Below, piece by piece: positions 1-8,679 of a DNA stretch of 46,708 nucleotides. This DNA is from Bacteroidota bacterium (lineage in GTDB: Bacteria; Bacteroidota; Bacteroidia; Bacteroidales; WCHB1-69). Under the pieces are notes generated by a model. That model saw only the letters and a list, made by a program, of their open reading frames with translations, was not told where the DNA came from and did no database searches. The translations under genes were made by a program, and so were the position numbers. Location: positions 1 to 46,708 of the forward strand of contig JAEZOU010000040.1 of assembly GCA_023413895.1 (NCBI GenBank), written 5' to 3'. How positions within the stretch are numbered: the stretch's first letter is position 1; every line of letters starts with the position of its first letter.

Positions 1-2
1 TA

Positions 3-1457
3 CTATTCAATTCCTTTTAAAGCATTCAACATAATCTTCACACGGCCATCACGCTCCAATTGTGGATTTTGCTCCATATCTTTTGCTTGCCGAAACACCT
101 TTACTCCTTTACTATATTCTCGCTTTCGACAATATTCTAACCCTAACTCCACAAGTTGATTGTATTGTTCTTGTAATTTTTCCAACTCATCCACCTCTGA
201 TTTTACAGGCTCAGTTATAACAGCTCTATCTTCAACAATGGGTACAGAAGGTTCGATAGTTATAACTTCTGGTTGGGACAAAGAAACTGAATCTAGATTG
301 GACTTTTCCACCGAATCAATTATTTGATTTGATTGAGAGAAAGCATCTTCTTTCTCTGGTTTCAACGCAGCATTTTGTACCAATACCTCTGATTCAAGCA
401 GTGTCTCTGATGTCCGATTTGCAACAGGATTCACCGATTTTTTCCGCTTCATTTTTGGGGATTCTAACTGAGTCTTTTTCTCTATAATCACTATCTGGTC
501 CATTTCAATCCTCGACTCTGGTTCTATTTTCACTGAATCTAACGATTCTGAAGGCAAAGATATTTCCGTCACCGCATCAGGATTTAAGGTAACTACCTGC
601 GATAAAACCTCATGATTGGCATCTGCATACTCTTGTGCATATTGAATGAAACGAGTTTCAATATCGTAATGTTTACGCTCACGAGCAATCTTGGCTATTT
701 CCAGATAAGATTCATAAACTCCTGTTTTTGAGCGAATAATTCCGTGGTAATAATCATCATTACAATAGGAAGAGGGCATATTTAAACAAAAAACCTCCAA
801 TATTTGAAATATCTCCAACGCTTCCGCTGACTTATCAATTCTAACTAGAGAATCTCCAACAGAATATAACTTATCATAAAACTTAGCTGTAAAATCCATT
901 GCCTTCTTCTCCTGCTCCCCTGTTAATTGCGATTTGCTATATAATCTCTCTAAATGAGATAAACATTCAACATAAATACTATCTTGATATAGCAACTCTA
1001 ACTTCAACAATAAAGAATTAGCATTCAGAGGATTATATTCTAACGAACGGTTGACAAAATAGTAACAATTTTCCCAATTTTTGAAATAACTCTCTTCCAA
1101 GGCTGACTGATAAAAAAGTTCATCAATCACCTTCTTTTGTTTTTCAAGAGTATCAAATAGAAAACGAGATTGTAATAGTAATTGGTCGTATCTCGATATT
1201 ATTTCATTAAAATTAAGATTTTTACACTCAACAACTTGCGGCAAATCCTCTTTATAAAATTGCTGCAATTCTGTCACTACTTCTCGCACAAATAGGAAAT
1301 GCAATGGAATTTTATCTGGATCAGAAATATCGATAATTTCAATCCGTTTTTCCCAATTTTCGAGTTTTTCTGTCACTCCTGCACAATAATAACCTTCTTG
1401 TGCAAAAAGCCCAGATATAAAAAAAAGAGAGAAAATAAAAATGAGATCTTTTTTCAA
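3..1457 (-). CDS. TPR-type periplasmic protein of unknown function
   Basis: A 484-residue protein that I do not recognise as a named family. An N-terminal signal peptide (about residues 1-20, hydrophobic core then Phe-Ala-Gln) predicts export. Residues about 90-290 are helical with tandem-repeat character resembling TPRs, including a stretch about residue numbers of 'bodies' typical of solenoids. Residues about 300-430 are low complexity, rich in Ser, Glu, Val and Pro, and probably a flexible linker. A last short helical pair (about 430-484) looks like one more TPR. The start is TTG at 1457-1455: it lies 3 nt after the stop of the thioredoxin-like gene, and only this start includes the signal peptide, since the next ATG is deep inside the protein. 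The pair is therefore probably one operon with translational coupling. A role in envelope protein handling is only a guess from the neighbour. Confidence 0.8.
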   Translation of the reverse strand: MKKDLIFIFSLFFISGLFAQEGYYCAGVTEKLENWEKRIEIIDISDPDKIPLHFLFVREVVTELQQFYKEDLPQVVECKNLNFNEIISRYDQLLLQSRFLFDTLEKQKKVIDELFYQSALEESYFKNWENCYYFVNRSLEYNPLNANSLLLKLELLYQDSIYVECLSHLERLYSKSQLTGEQEKKAMDFTAKFYDKLYSVGDSLVRIDKSAEALEIFQILEVFCLNMPSSYCNDDYYHGIIRSKTGVYESYLEIAKIARERKHYDIETRFIQYAQEYADANHEVLSQVVTLNPDAVTEISLPSESLDSVKIEPESRIEMDQIVIIEKKTQLESPKMKRKKSVNPVANRTSETLLESEVLVQNAALKPEKEDAFSQSNQIIDSVEKSNLDSVSLSQPEVITIEPSVPIVEDRAVITEPVKSEVDELEKLQEQYNQLVELGLEYCRKREYSKGVKVFRQAKDMEQNPQLERDGRVKIMLNALKGIE

Positions 1458-1460
1458 GGC

Positions 1461-1997
1461 TTATTGTTGTAAAAACTCTTGAATTACACCCTCTAACTCA
1501 GTTTTTGTAGGTGCTCCTACCATCATACCCGGTTGAGAATTAGGCTTAAAGAAAACAAGTGTTGGAATTGACGTAATTTGAAAAGCAGCGGCAAGGCGTT
1601 GCGCCCTTTCAACATTTACCTTATACACAATCAATTGACCTTTATATTTTTCTGCCAATTCAACCATAATTGGATTTAGAGCAGCGCAAGGGCGACACCA
1701 ATCTGCATAAAAATCAACAACACATGGCGTTTTACCTTTATATTGGAATCCCTTTTCATTATCAAATTCTGTAATTTTTTGAGCAAACTCCTCCTCAGTC
1801 AAAACCTGAACTTTTCCAGAAAGATCTTCAGGAACTCTTCCTTGAGGATTTTGATGGGTTTCTGGTACAATTGGCAGATTTTCCTGAACAATAGTGCTGT
1901 CTTGGTTTTCCCTAACTGCCGGATCTCCACCATTTCCACAAGATAATATCATAATGCCTAAAATGGCAAAAAAAGAAGTAAGTTTAGTGATTTTCAT
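1461..1997 (-). CDS. thioredoxin-domain lipoprotein
   Basis: 178 residues. The signal peptide ends in a lipobox (ILSC) with the lipidated Cys at residue 20, so the protein should be anchored in a membrane facing the periplasm. Residues about 21-60 form a polar linker. A thioredoxin fold follows (about 65-178) with the active site WCRPC at 100-104 and the cis-proline motif SIPT later in the domain. Members of this family reduce or exchange disulfides in exported proteins. CRPC is a variant of the usual CGPC, which may shift the redox potential. It is first in an apparent two-gene operon with the TPR protein and has a -7 element (TATTTTTG) about 25 bases upstream of ATG 1997. The specific substrate cannot be told. 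Confidence 0.9.
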   Translation of the reverse strand: MKITKLTSFFAILGIMILSCGNGGDPAVRENQDSTIVQENLPIVPETHQNPQGRVPEDLSGKVQVLTEEEFAQKITEFDNEKGFQYKGKTPCVVDFYADWCRPCAALNPIMVELAEKYKGQLIVYKVNVERAQRLAAAFQITSIPTLVFFKPNSQPGMMVGAPTKTELEGVIQEFLQQ

Positions 1998-2021
1998 AAT
2001 TTACCATAATTATATTAAGTG

Positions 2022-2029
2022 CAAAAATA
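2022..2029 (-). promoter_or_regulatory. Bacteroidota -7 element for the thioredoxin operon
   Basis: On the minus strand the bases read TATTTTTG, matching TAnnTTTG, 25 nt before ATG 1997. No clear TTG was seen at the expected -33 position, so this is a one-element match. Confidence 0.5.
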
Positions 2030-2283
2030 CAACTATTTTTCAACGCTACACATTCTATTATACGCTTTTATTGACAAATTATTGTGAATTTCTTTTTTTC
2101 AAATCATCTTTTTTGCGTATTTTTCTAACAAAAATTGATAAGAGCGAAAACCCCGGTAGAAGAAAGCGGGTGAAAAGTCCATTTTATTATTGGAAAAAGA
2201 CAATAGAATCAAACCTTAACACACTAATATTCATCATATTAGGACCATGCGAAAGAAAAATAAAAATTATTAGCAATAAATGG
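2030..2283. other. non-coding stretch upstream of the ribosomal operon
   Basis: This divergent intergenic region separates the thioredoxin operon from the rplM promoter. It is AT-rich with homopolymer runs. A plus-strand open frame (1894-2364) crosses it but has no recognisable family, overlaps the promoter and looks like chance. I see no RNA gene or repeat in it. Confidence 0.5.
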
Positions 2284-2313
2284 TTGAACGAGACAAAAAA
2301 AAGTATAATTTTG
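2284..2313 (+). promoter_or_regulatory. promoter of rplM-rpsI-rpsB-tsf
   Basis: TTG at 2284-2286, a 19-nt spacer, then TAATTTTG at 2306-2313. This is a full match to the Bacteroidota housekeeping promoter (-33 TTG, -7 TAnnTTTG). Transcription should begin near 2320, leaving a leader of about 97 nt before ATG 2417. Confidence 0.75.
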
Positions 2314-2319
2314 CACCCT

Positions 2320-2416
2320 CAAAAAATACCGATTATTATCCTTAGGTTAGAAAGGAAAAATTAATTGAAAATCAGAGGCGTATGGGTGAAGATGCGTCTC
2401 ACAAAAACAAAAAAGA
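2320..2416 (+). promoter_or_regulatory. candidate L13 leader RNA
   Basis: The untranslated leader holds a stem at 2375-2383 / 2392-2400 (core GAGGCG with CGTCTC, extended by three more pairs, two G-U pairs in all) closing the loop GGGTGAAG. A weaker 5-bp stem (TCCTT/AAGGA) lies at 2339-2356. It stands directly before rplM. Autoregulatory leaders upstream of L13 are known in several bacteria, so a similar role here is plausible but inferred. Confidence 0.4.
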
Positions 2417-2872
2417 ATGGACACATTAAGTTACAGAACAATTTCAGCGAACGAAAAAATCGTAAAAAAAGAGTGGGTTGTAATTGATGCTGAAAATGCA
2501 GTTGTAGGAAGATTAGCAACTGTTGTTGCAAGAATCCTCAGAGGCAAAACCAAAACTTATTACACTCCTCATTTCGACTGTGGTGATAACGTAATTATCA
2601 TTAACGCAGAAAAAATAAGATTTACAGGCAACAAAATGGAAGATAAAGAGTATGTTCGCCACACAGGTTATCCAGGTGGACAACGCTTTGCAACTCCAAG
2701 AGAACTTCTCCGCAGAAAACCTATTGCAATTTTAGAACATGCAATTAGAGGTATGCTTCCAAAAAACAGATTGGGAGACCAACTTTATCGCAATTTGTAT
2801 GTTTATGCAGGACCAAATCATCCACATGAAGGTCAACAACCTAAATTAATCAACATTAACGAAATTAAATAA
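2417..2872 (+). CDS. rplM: 50S ribosomal protein L13 (uL13)
   Basis: 151 residues, close to the usual family length plus a short N-terminal extension typical of Bacteroidota. Characteristic stretches are visible: WVVIDAENAVVGRLAT near the N-terminus, the central YVRHTGYPGG, and AIRGMLPKN in the C-terminal half. uL13 is an early-assembling 23S rRNA-binding protein of the large subunit. It is the first gene of a four-gene operon and is followed after 5 nt by rpsI. The ATG at 2417 lies in an A-rich leader with no Shine-Dalgarno sequence. Confidence 0.98.
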   Translation: MDTLSYRTISANEKIVKKEWVVIDAENAVVGRLATVVARILRGKTKTYYTPHFDCGDNVIIINAEKIRFTGNKMEDKEYVRHTGYPGGQRFATPRELLRRKPIAILEHAIRGMLPKNRLGDQLYRNLYVYAGPNHPHEGQQPKLININEIK

Positions 2873-2877
2873 GAACA

Positions 2878-3264
2878 ATGGAAGTAATTAATAAATTAGG
2901 GAGAAGAAAAACCGCTGTTGCCCGCGTATATATGAAAAAAGGGAGCGGTCAAATCATCGTTAACAACCGCGATTATAAAGAATATTTTCCTTTAGCAACA
3001 TTGCAATATGTTGTAACTCAACCTTTGGCAGTTGCTGAAGTTGAAGGTCAATATGACATTAAAGTAAACTTGCAAGGTGGCGGTATCACCGGACAAGCAG
3101 AAGCTCTTCGTTTAGCAATCTCTAAAGTGTTAGTAGAAGAAAATCCAGAACTTCGTCCAACACTTAAAAAATTAGGTCTTCTTCGTCGTGACTCACGTAT
3201 GGTTGAAAGAAAGAAACCAGGTCAACCAAAAGCACGCAGAAGATTCCAATTCAGCAAACGTTAG
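2878..3264 (+). CDS. rpsI: 30S ribosomal protein S9 (uS9)
   Basis: 128 residues, the normal length. The N-terminal segment is LGRRKTAVARVYMKKGSG, the middle holds GGGITGQAEALRLAISKVL, and the basic tail ends in FSKR, the conserved end whose last Arg contacts P-site tRNA. rplM-rpsI is an almost universal bacterial pair, here 5 nt apart. A 90-nt gap with a hairpin separates it from rpsB. Confidence 0.98.
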   Translation: MEVINKLGRRKTAVARVYMKKGSGQIIVNNRDYKEYFPLATLQYVVTQPLAVAEVEGQYDIKVNLQGGGITGQAEALRLAISKVLVEENPELRPTLKKLGLLRRDSRMVERKKPGQPKARRRFQFSKR

Positions 3265-3290
3265 TATTATAAAAATAAGTTTAGTATCTA

Positions 3291-3325
3291 AATTGCTGAG
3301 ACTTCCACGGAACTACTTAGCAATT
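3291..3325 (+). promoter_or_regulatory. conserved-looking hairpin between rpsI and rpsB
   Basis: A 10-bp stem (AATTGCTGAG at 3291-3300 with CTTAGCAATT at 3316-3325, one G-U) closes a 15-nt loop. The loop can itself fold into a 3-bp TTC/GAA stem with loop CACG. There is no T tract strong enough for a terminator. It lies 30 nt upstream of rpsB, so it may be an S2-responsive leader or a processing site; this is inference. Confidence 0.4.
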
Positions 3326-3354
3326 GATTTTTAAGAAAGTAAACAAAGAAAAAA

Positions 3355-4185
3355 ATGACAAAAGTACAATTTGAAGAATTATTAGAAGCAGGTTGCCACT
3401 TTGGCCACCTTAAAAGAAAATGGAATCCCGCAATGGCTCAATATATCTTTATGGAAAAAAACGGGATTCATATTATCGACCTTAACAAAACAATCGAACA
3501 AATTGATTTAGCATGCGCAGCTGCAAAGCAAATAGCAAAATCAGGAAGAAAAATCCTTTTTGTAGCTACAAAAAAACAAGCTAAAGAAACTGTTTCTGAG
3601 TTGGTTAAGTCAGTTGATATGCCTTTCGTTACCGAACGTTGGCCAGGCGGTATGCTAACCAACTTCTTCACCATTCGTAAGGCTGTTAAAAAAATGAGCG
3701 ACATTGACAGATTGATGGAAAGCCCTCAATTCAATAGCGTGTCCAAAAGAGAAAAACTTCAAATCCAACGCGAAAAAGCAAAATTGGAAAAGAACTTAGG
3801 CTCTATCAAAGATTTGTCTCGCTTACCTGCTGCTGTATTTATTGTAGATATCTTGAAAGAGCACATTGCTGTTGCTGAAGCAAGAAGACTCAATATCCCT
3901 ACATTTGCTATCGTTGATACAAATTCTAACCCAAAACTTATCGATTTTCCAATCCCAGCTAACGATGACGCTTCAAAATCAATTTCAGTTATCGTAAAAG
4001 CTATCTGCGATTCTATCGCTGAAGGTCTTGCAGAAAGAAAAATCGATAAAGAAGCAATGGAAGAGGAATATGCTGAAGCAAAAGCTCTTGCTACTGACAA
4101 TGTAGAAGAAGAGGAAGAAAATTCTGAAAACACTGGCAGAAGAAGAAGAACTACAGCAAGAAAACCTGCTCAAACTAGAAAATAA
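3355..4185 (+). CDS. rpsB: 30S ribosomal protein S2 (uS2)
   Basis: 276 residues. The family signature is clear: LLEAGCHFGHLKRKWNP at the N-terminus, FIMEKNGIHIIDL-like sequence, ERWPGGMLTNF, and the late PIPANDDA motif. uS2 is a late-assembling protein at the back of the 30S subunit. The C-terminus (about 230-276) carries an extension that is first acidic (runs of Glu) and then strongly basic (Arg/Lys), longer than in E. coli S2 and a feature seen in Bacteroidota. It is followed by tsf after 30 nt, the usual arrangement. Confidence 0.98.
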   Translation: MTKVQFEELLEAGCHFGHLKRKWNPAMAQYIFMEKNGIHIIDLNKTIEQIDLACAAAKQIAKSGRKILFVATKKQAKETVSELVKSVDMPFVTERWPGGMLTNFFTIRKAVKKMSDIDRLMESPQFNSVSKREKLQIQREKAKLEKNLGSIKDLSRLPAAVFIVDILKEHIAVAEARRLNIPTFAIVDTNSNPKLIDFPIPANDDASKSISVIVKAICDSIAEGLAERKIDKEAMEEEYAEAKALATDNVEEEEENSENTGRRRRTTARKPAQTRK

Positions 4186-4215
4186 ATATAAATATAATCC
4201 TTAAAATGTAAAGTT

Positions 4216-5049
4216 ATGGCTATTACTGCTGCTGATGTAAATAAATTAAGACAAATGACCGGTGCCGGCATGATGGATTGCAAAAATGCACTCGTTGAAG
4301 CTGAAGGCGATTTCGATAAAGCAATTGATATTCTTAGAAAAAAAGGTCAAAAAGTAGCTGCTAAACGTGCTGACCGCGCTTCTAACCAAGGTCGCGTTGT
4401 AGCAAGAACTAACAACGAACATACTTTCGGTGCTATCCTTGTAGTAGGTTGCGAAACCGACTTCGTTGCTAAAAATGAAGATTTCGGCAAATTCGTTGAA
4501 ACTATTATGGATGCTGCCATGGCAAACCAAATCAAAACTCGCGAAGAACTTTTAGCTCTTCCTATCAACGGAACTAAAGTAGAAGATATGTTGATGGAAA
4601 TGACGGGTAAAACTGGTGAAAAAATGGAACTTCCAGCATACCAAGTTATTGAAGCTCCATGCGTTGCTGCATACAACCACATGACAGGTAACCCACTTTC
4701 AACTATCGTTGGTTTTAATATCGCAGGCGAAAGAGTTGCTGAAATCGGTCACGAAATTGCAATGCAAATCGCTGCAATGAACCCACTTGCTGTTAGACCT
4801 GATGAAATCGATGCTGCTGTTGTTGAACATGAATTAACAATTGCTCGCGAAATTACTCGCCAAGAGGGTAAACCTGAAAATATGATCGAAAAAATCGCTC
4901 AAGGTAAATTGAATAAATTCTTCAAAGAAAATACACTTCTTAGCCAAGAATTTATCCGTAATAACAAAGTAACTGTTGAAGAATACTTGAAACAAGAAAA
5001 TAAAGACCTTACTTGTACAGGATTCTTCCGCTTACAACTTGGTGAATAA
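4216..5049 (+). CDS. tsf: translation elongation factor Ts
   Basis: 277 residues, the normal length. It opens with the UBA-like N-terminal module (about 5-50: VNKLRQMTGAGMMDCKNAL), followed by the TDFVAKN motif (CETDFVAKNEDF) that contacts EF-Tu, and the core subdomains. EF-Ts exchanges GDP for GTP on EF-Tu. It ends the ribosomal operon and is followed 23 nt later by a strong intrinsic terminator. Confidence 0.98.
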   Translation: MAITAADVNKLRQMTGAGMMDCKNALVEAEGDFDKAIDILRKKGQKVAAKRADRASNQGRVVARTNNEHTFGAILVVGCETDFVAKNEDFGKFVETIMDAAMANQIKTREELLALPINGTKVEDMLMEMTGKTGEKMELPAYQVIEAPCVAAYNHMTGNPLSTIVGFNIAGERVAEIGHEIAMQIAAMNPLAVRPDEIDAAVVEHELTIAREITRQEGKPENMIEKIAQGKLNKFFKENTLLSQEFIRNNKVTVEEYLKQENKDLTCTGFFRLQLGE

Positions 5050-5072
5050 TCATTTTTTCTATACATCTACAA

Positions 5073-5100
5073 AAAGGAGGTAAACGCCTCCTTTTTTTTT
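5073..5100 (+). terminator. intrinsic terminator after tsf
   Basis: AAAGGAGG at 5073-5080 and CCTCCTTT at 5087-5094 form a perfect 8-bp stem with a 6-nt loop, followed by further T residues to 5100 and beyond. It closes the rplM-tsf operon. Confidence 0.9.
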
Positions 5101-5293
5101 TCAATGATAATTATGTGTTAAAAAACCTCGAATCCCCTATTTCTCTATGCACATTTTTTTCAAAAAATCAATAGAAGAAAGTAGATTATTTTAACTTTTT
5201 TTTGTTGACATTTGCAAAATCCTCAAAGGGTAATATTTAATATTGTTAATAACTTAATTTCTAAGAACTTAAATAGTCAGATTACATACCAAA

Positions 5294-6742
5294 ATGAGCA
5301 CTATCACAAAAGACTACAAAACCGTTTGGAATAATTGCCTTGAAATTATCAAAGACAATGTAGATGAACCAAATTTTAGAACTTGGTTCGTGCCCATTGT
5401 ACCTGTAAGTTTAGAGGGGTCGACACTTTATCTACAACTACCGTCACATCTATTCTACGAATGGCTCGAAGATAATTATGTAAATCTGCTAAAAAAAGTG
5501 ATTAAAAATGAGTTGGGTCCAGACGGACTGCTAAAATATACAATTGTAGTTGAAAAGCACAGCAATCCTAGCAACTCAAAAACAATGACATTACCCTCTA
5601 ACAATAGAATTGCAGCTACCAATCCTGAGGTAAAATTACCTATCGACGTTTATAACACTCCTAATAGTCAACTTCCAGACCCTTTCATTATTCCAGGCCT
5701 TAAGAAATACAAAATTCCTTCCAATCTTATCGAAAGTTTAAATTTTGACAATTACATTGAAGGAGAGTGTAATCGATTAGCCCGCGCTGCAGGTTGGGCT
5801 ATAGCGCAAAACCCAGGCACCACAGCTTTCAACCCATTCTTCATCTACTCTGACGTAGGCTTAGGCAAAACTCACTTAGCGCATGCCATCGGCTTGCAAA
5901 CAAAAATAAACCACCCTGATAAAACTGTAGTTTATGTAAACTCAGATCTCTTTTATCAACAATTTCTACAATCCGTAAAGGATAATTGCCAAAACGATTT
6001 TATCCTTTTCTACCAATCTATCGATGTATTAATTGTAGATGATATTCAATTCATTGCAGGAACTAAGGCTGCAACACAAAATGCTTTCTTTCACATTTTC
6101 AACCATTTTCACCAAAGAAAGAAACAGATCATCATCACTGCCGATAAATCTCCTGTTGAAATTTCTGGCTTTGAAGCACGATTATTATCGCGTTTCAAAT
6201 GGGGGCTAACAGCCGATCTTCAAATTCCCGATTTAGAAACCCGTATCGCTATTCTACAAAAGAAAATGGAAAATAGCGGTATTGTATTTCCTCAAGAAGT
6301 AATCGACTATATTGCTTTACGAATTACTTCAAACACCCGCGAATTAGAAGGCGCAATGATTGCTATTTTAGCACAAGCATCTCTCAATAACAAAACGATC
6401 AATATCGAACTTGCCAAAGAGATGATTGACAAATATGTAAAAAGCACAGCAAAAGAGATCTCAATAGAATATATTCAAAAAGTAGTTTGCGACTATTTCA
6501 ACATCTCCATCGAAAAGATAAACTCCAATAAACGAGATCGTGATGTAGTTCAGCCCCGCCAAATATGTATGTACTTTGCTAAGAAATACACTAAACTTCC
6601 TTTAGCTACAATTGGTGCATATTGTGGCGACCGAGATCACGCAACCGTACTTCACGCTTGCCGGACAATTTCCAACCTTTATGAAACTGACAAGCGAATG
6701 AAAAGTTCTATTGATGAAATTGAAAAAAAGATGAAAATATAA
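5294..6742 (+). CDS. dnaA: chromosomal replication initiator DnaA
   Basis: 482 residues, the usual length. Domain I is at about 5-90. The AAA+ domain has Walker A GLGKT at 189-193 (K192) and Walker B VDDIQF with D249/D250. Arg-finger and sensor motifs follow (FEARLLSRFKWG). The DNA-binding domain IV carries the signature QPRQICMYFAKKYT and GDRDHATVLHAC near the C-terminus. DnaA-ATP opens the origin and recruits the helicase. The gene stands alone in a 244-nt upstream gap after the tsf terminator and is not beside dnaN. Clear DnaA boxes are lacking nearby, so the origin is probably elsewhere. Confidence 0.98.
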   Translation: MSTITKDYKTVWNNCLEIIKDNVDEPNFRTWFVPIVPVSLEGSTLYLQLPSHLFYEWLEDNYVNLLKKVIKNELGPDGLLKYTIVVEKHSNPSNSKTMTLPSNNRIAATNPEVKLPIDVYNTPNSQLPDPFIIPGLKKYKIPSNLIESLNFDNYIEGECNRLARAAGWAIAQNPGTTAFNPFFIYSDVGLGKTHLAHAIGLQTKINHPDKTVVYVNSDLFYQQFLQSVKDNCQNDFILFYQSIDVLIVDDIQFIAGTKAATQNAFFHIFNHFHQRKKQIIITADKSPVEISGFEARLLSRFKWGLTADLQIPDLETRIAILQKKMENSGIVFPQEVIDYIALRITSNTRELEGAMIAILAQASLNNKTINIELAKEMIDKYVKSTAKEISIEYIQKVVCDYFNISIEKINSNKRDRDVVQPRQICMYFAKKYTKLPLATIGAYCGDRDHATVLHACRTISNLYETDKRMKSSIDEIEKKMKI

Positions 6743-6849
6743 TTTTTTTTTTTCTAAAGCACCACTAATATCAGTGTAAAGAATATAACTAGCTGATTTT
6801 CAATGAAATATTTTTTTTCAAAATTGGCTGATTGTTCAATCATTTTATG

Positions 6850-6857
6850 TAATTTTG
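6850..6857 (+). promoter_or_regulatory. -7 element for recJ
   Basis: TAATTTTG, matching TAnnTTTG, 28 nt before ATG 6886. The -33 position shows only CTG at a 19-nt spacing. It is probably the start of a recJ-glycosyltransferase unit. Confidence 0.5.
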
Positions 6858-6885
6858 CTGACCTACCTGATATAGTATCTGTTTT

Positions 6886-8673
6886 ATGGAAAAACGATGG
6901 ATTCTCAAAACTCAGCCCAACTCTAATGACGTGGATTCCCTTAGTCGGGACTTGCAAATTGAAAAGTCATTAGCCGCCTTACTGATTAGTAGAGGTATCA
7001 CAACTCCAGAAGCAGCAGAAGAATTTTTCAATCCCGATATATCCAAACTTCACGATCCATTCTTGATGAAAGATATGGACAAAGCAGTTGAGCGTCTATC
7101 ACAAGCTATTCTCAACAATGAGAAGATTCTAATCTATGGGGATTATGACGTTGATGGCACATCAGCAGTAGCTTTAGTATATTCTTTCCTTAGCGAAATT
7201 ATCGGCTCCGAATATCAACAATATATAGAATACTATATTCCAGATAGATATAAAGAAGGATACGGAATTTCTGATGAGGGAATTCAATATTGCAAAGATA
7301 ACAACTTTGCCTTATTAATTTCGCTAGATTGCGGCATCAAAGCTAATGACAAAGTTGATAAAGCCAATGAATTAGGAATTGATGTTATTATTTGTGACCA
7401 TCACCTCGAAGGAGATACATTGCCCAACGCAGTAGCTATTTTAGACCCTAAATGCAGTGGTTGTCCTTACCCATATAAAGAGTTATCAGGTTGCGGCGTA
7501 GGCTTCAAACTAATCCAAGGATACTGCAAAAAGTTTGACCTCCCAGACCAATTATGGCTTTCTCGTATCGACCTAGTTGCCATTAGTATTGCATCCGATA
7601 TTGTAGCTATAACTGGAGAAAACAGAATTTTAGCACACTTCGGATTAATCATTATCAACAGATTCCCTAGAAAAGGTATCCAATCCATTATTGAACAATC
7701 TGGATTTAAAATCCAATATCCACCGAAAACAGAAACAATTTTTAACCGACAAATTTCAATTTCAGACTTAGTTTTCTTCGTTGGCCCACGTATCAATGCT
7801 GCAGGTCGAATTAAAACAGGACGAGAATCTGTAAAACTGCTCATCTGCGAAGATGAAGACAAATCTAAAGACCTCGGGTACAATATTAATAAACACAATG
7901 ATGAACGAAGAGAATTGGACAAAAAAGCTACTGAAGAAGCCATCAATATTATTCTTTCCAATCCTGAATATAAAGAGAAAAAGAGCTTAGTAGTTTACAA
8001 TCCTAATTGGAACAAGGGTATTATTGGAATTGTAGCCTCTCGATTAGTAGAGGAATTTTATCGTCCAGTCATCGTAATCACCGATTCACCTGACGGATTG
8101 ATAACAGGTTCAGCACGTTCTGTCAAAGAATTCAATATTTACGATGGTATTGATTATTGTTCCAATCTATTAGAACACTTTGGCGGCCATAAATATGCTG
8201 CGGGTCTTTCTTTCAAAAAAGAGAATCTCAACGAATTTATCGAAAAATTTGAAGAATATGTACACGATAACATAGAAGATTCTGCTTTTACTCCTGAAAT
8301 AGAAGTAGATCAGGATTTAGACCTATCAGAAATCAACACAGCATTTCTCAATAACTTAAAAAAATTTGCTCCATTTGGGCCAGGAAATATGTCACCTATC
8401 TTCCGTTCACGACATGTTGTTGAAGAAGGTGGCCTCCATGGCGCGCGCATTGTGGGTCAAAAACACATAAAGATGAGAGTTCTTTATCCAGAAAAATCTT
8501 GTCAACCACTTGATGTAATTGCCTTTAACCAAAAACAATATTTTGAGCAAGTAAAAAAATCTGATGACTTTGACATCATATATCACGTTGAAGAAAACAC
8601 TTGGAACAACATCACGAGTATCCAATTGAATGTGAAAGACATCAAGTTTAATGATATAATAAGCAACGATTAG
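6886..8673 (+). CDS. recJ: single-stranded-DNA-specific exonuclease RecJ
   Basis: 595 residues, the usual length. The DHH phosphoesterase core shows YGDYDVDG at 84-91 (metal ligands D86, D88, D90), SLDCG near 147, and DHH at 171-173. The DHHA1 domain has GGHKYAAG at 433-440. A C-terminal OB-like segment (about 465-590) follows. RecJ degrades single-stranded DNA 5' to 3' with Mn2+ in mismatch, base-excision and RecF-pathway repair. It is preceded by its own -7 element and followed after 6 nt by the glycosyltransferase gene, probably co-transcribed. Confidence 0.97.
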   Translation: MEKRWILKTQPNSNDVDSLSRDLQIEKSLAALLISRGITTPEAAEEFFNPDISKLHDPFLMKDMDKAVERLSQAILNNEKILIYGDYDVDGTSAVALVYSFLSEIIGSEYQQYIEYYIPDRYKEGYGISDEGIQYCKDNNFALLISLDCGIKANDKVDKANELGIDVIICDHHLEGDTLPNAVAILDPKCSGCPYPYKELSGCGVGFKLIQGYCKKFDLPDQLWLSRIDLVAISIASDIVAITGENRILAHFGLIIINRFPRKGIQSIIEQSGFKIQYPPKTETIFNRQISISDLVFFVGPRINAAGRIKTGRESVKLLICEDEDKSKDLGYNINKHNDERRELDKKATEEAINIILSNPEYKEKKSLVVYNPNWNKGIIGIVASRLVEEFYRPVIVITDSPDGLITGSARSVKEFNIYDGIDYCSNLLEHFGGHKYAAGLSFKKENLNEFIEKFEEYVHDNIEDSAFTPEIEVDQDLDLSEINTAFLNNLKKFAPFGPGNMSPIFRSRHVVEEGGLHGARIVGQKHIKMRVLYPEKSCQPLDVIAFNQKQYFEQVKKSDDFDIIYHVEENTWNNITSIQLNVKDIKFNDIISND

Positions 8674-8679
8674 AAGTTT

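Noticed and set aside
1894..2364. Plus-strand ORF of 156 codons
   Set aside because: It overlaps the thioredoxin gene and the rplM promoter, and has no family or signal; it looks like chance in AT-rich DNA.
5050..5293. Origin of replication next to dnaA
   Set aside because: Only imperfect DnaA-box-like words (such as CTATGCACA near 5144) were seen, with no cluster or GC-skew evidence.
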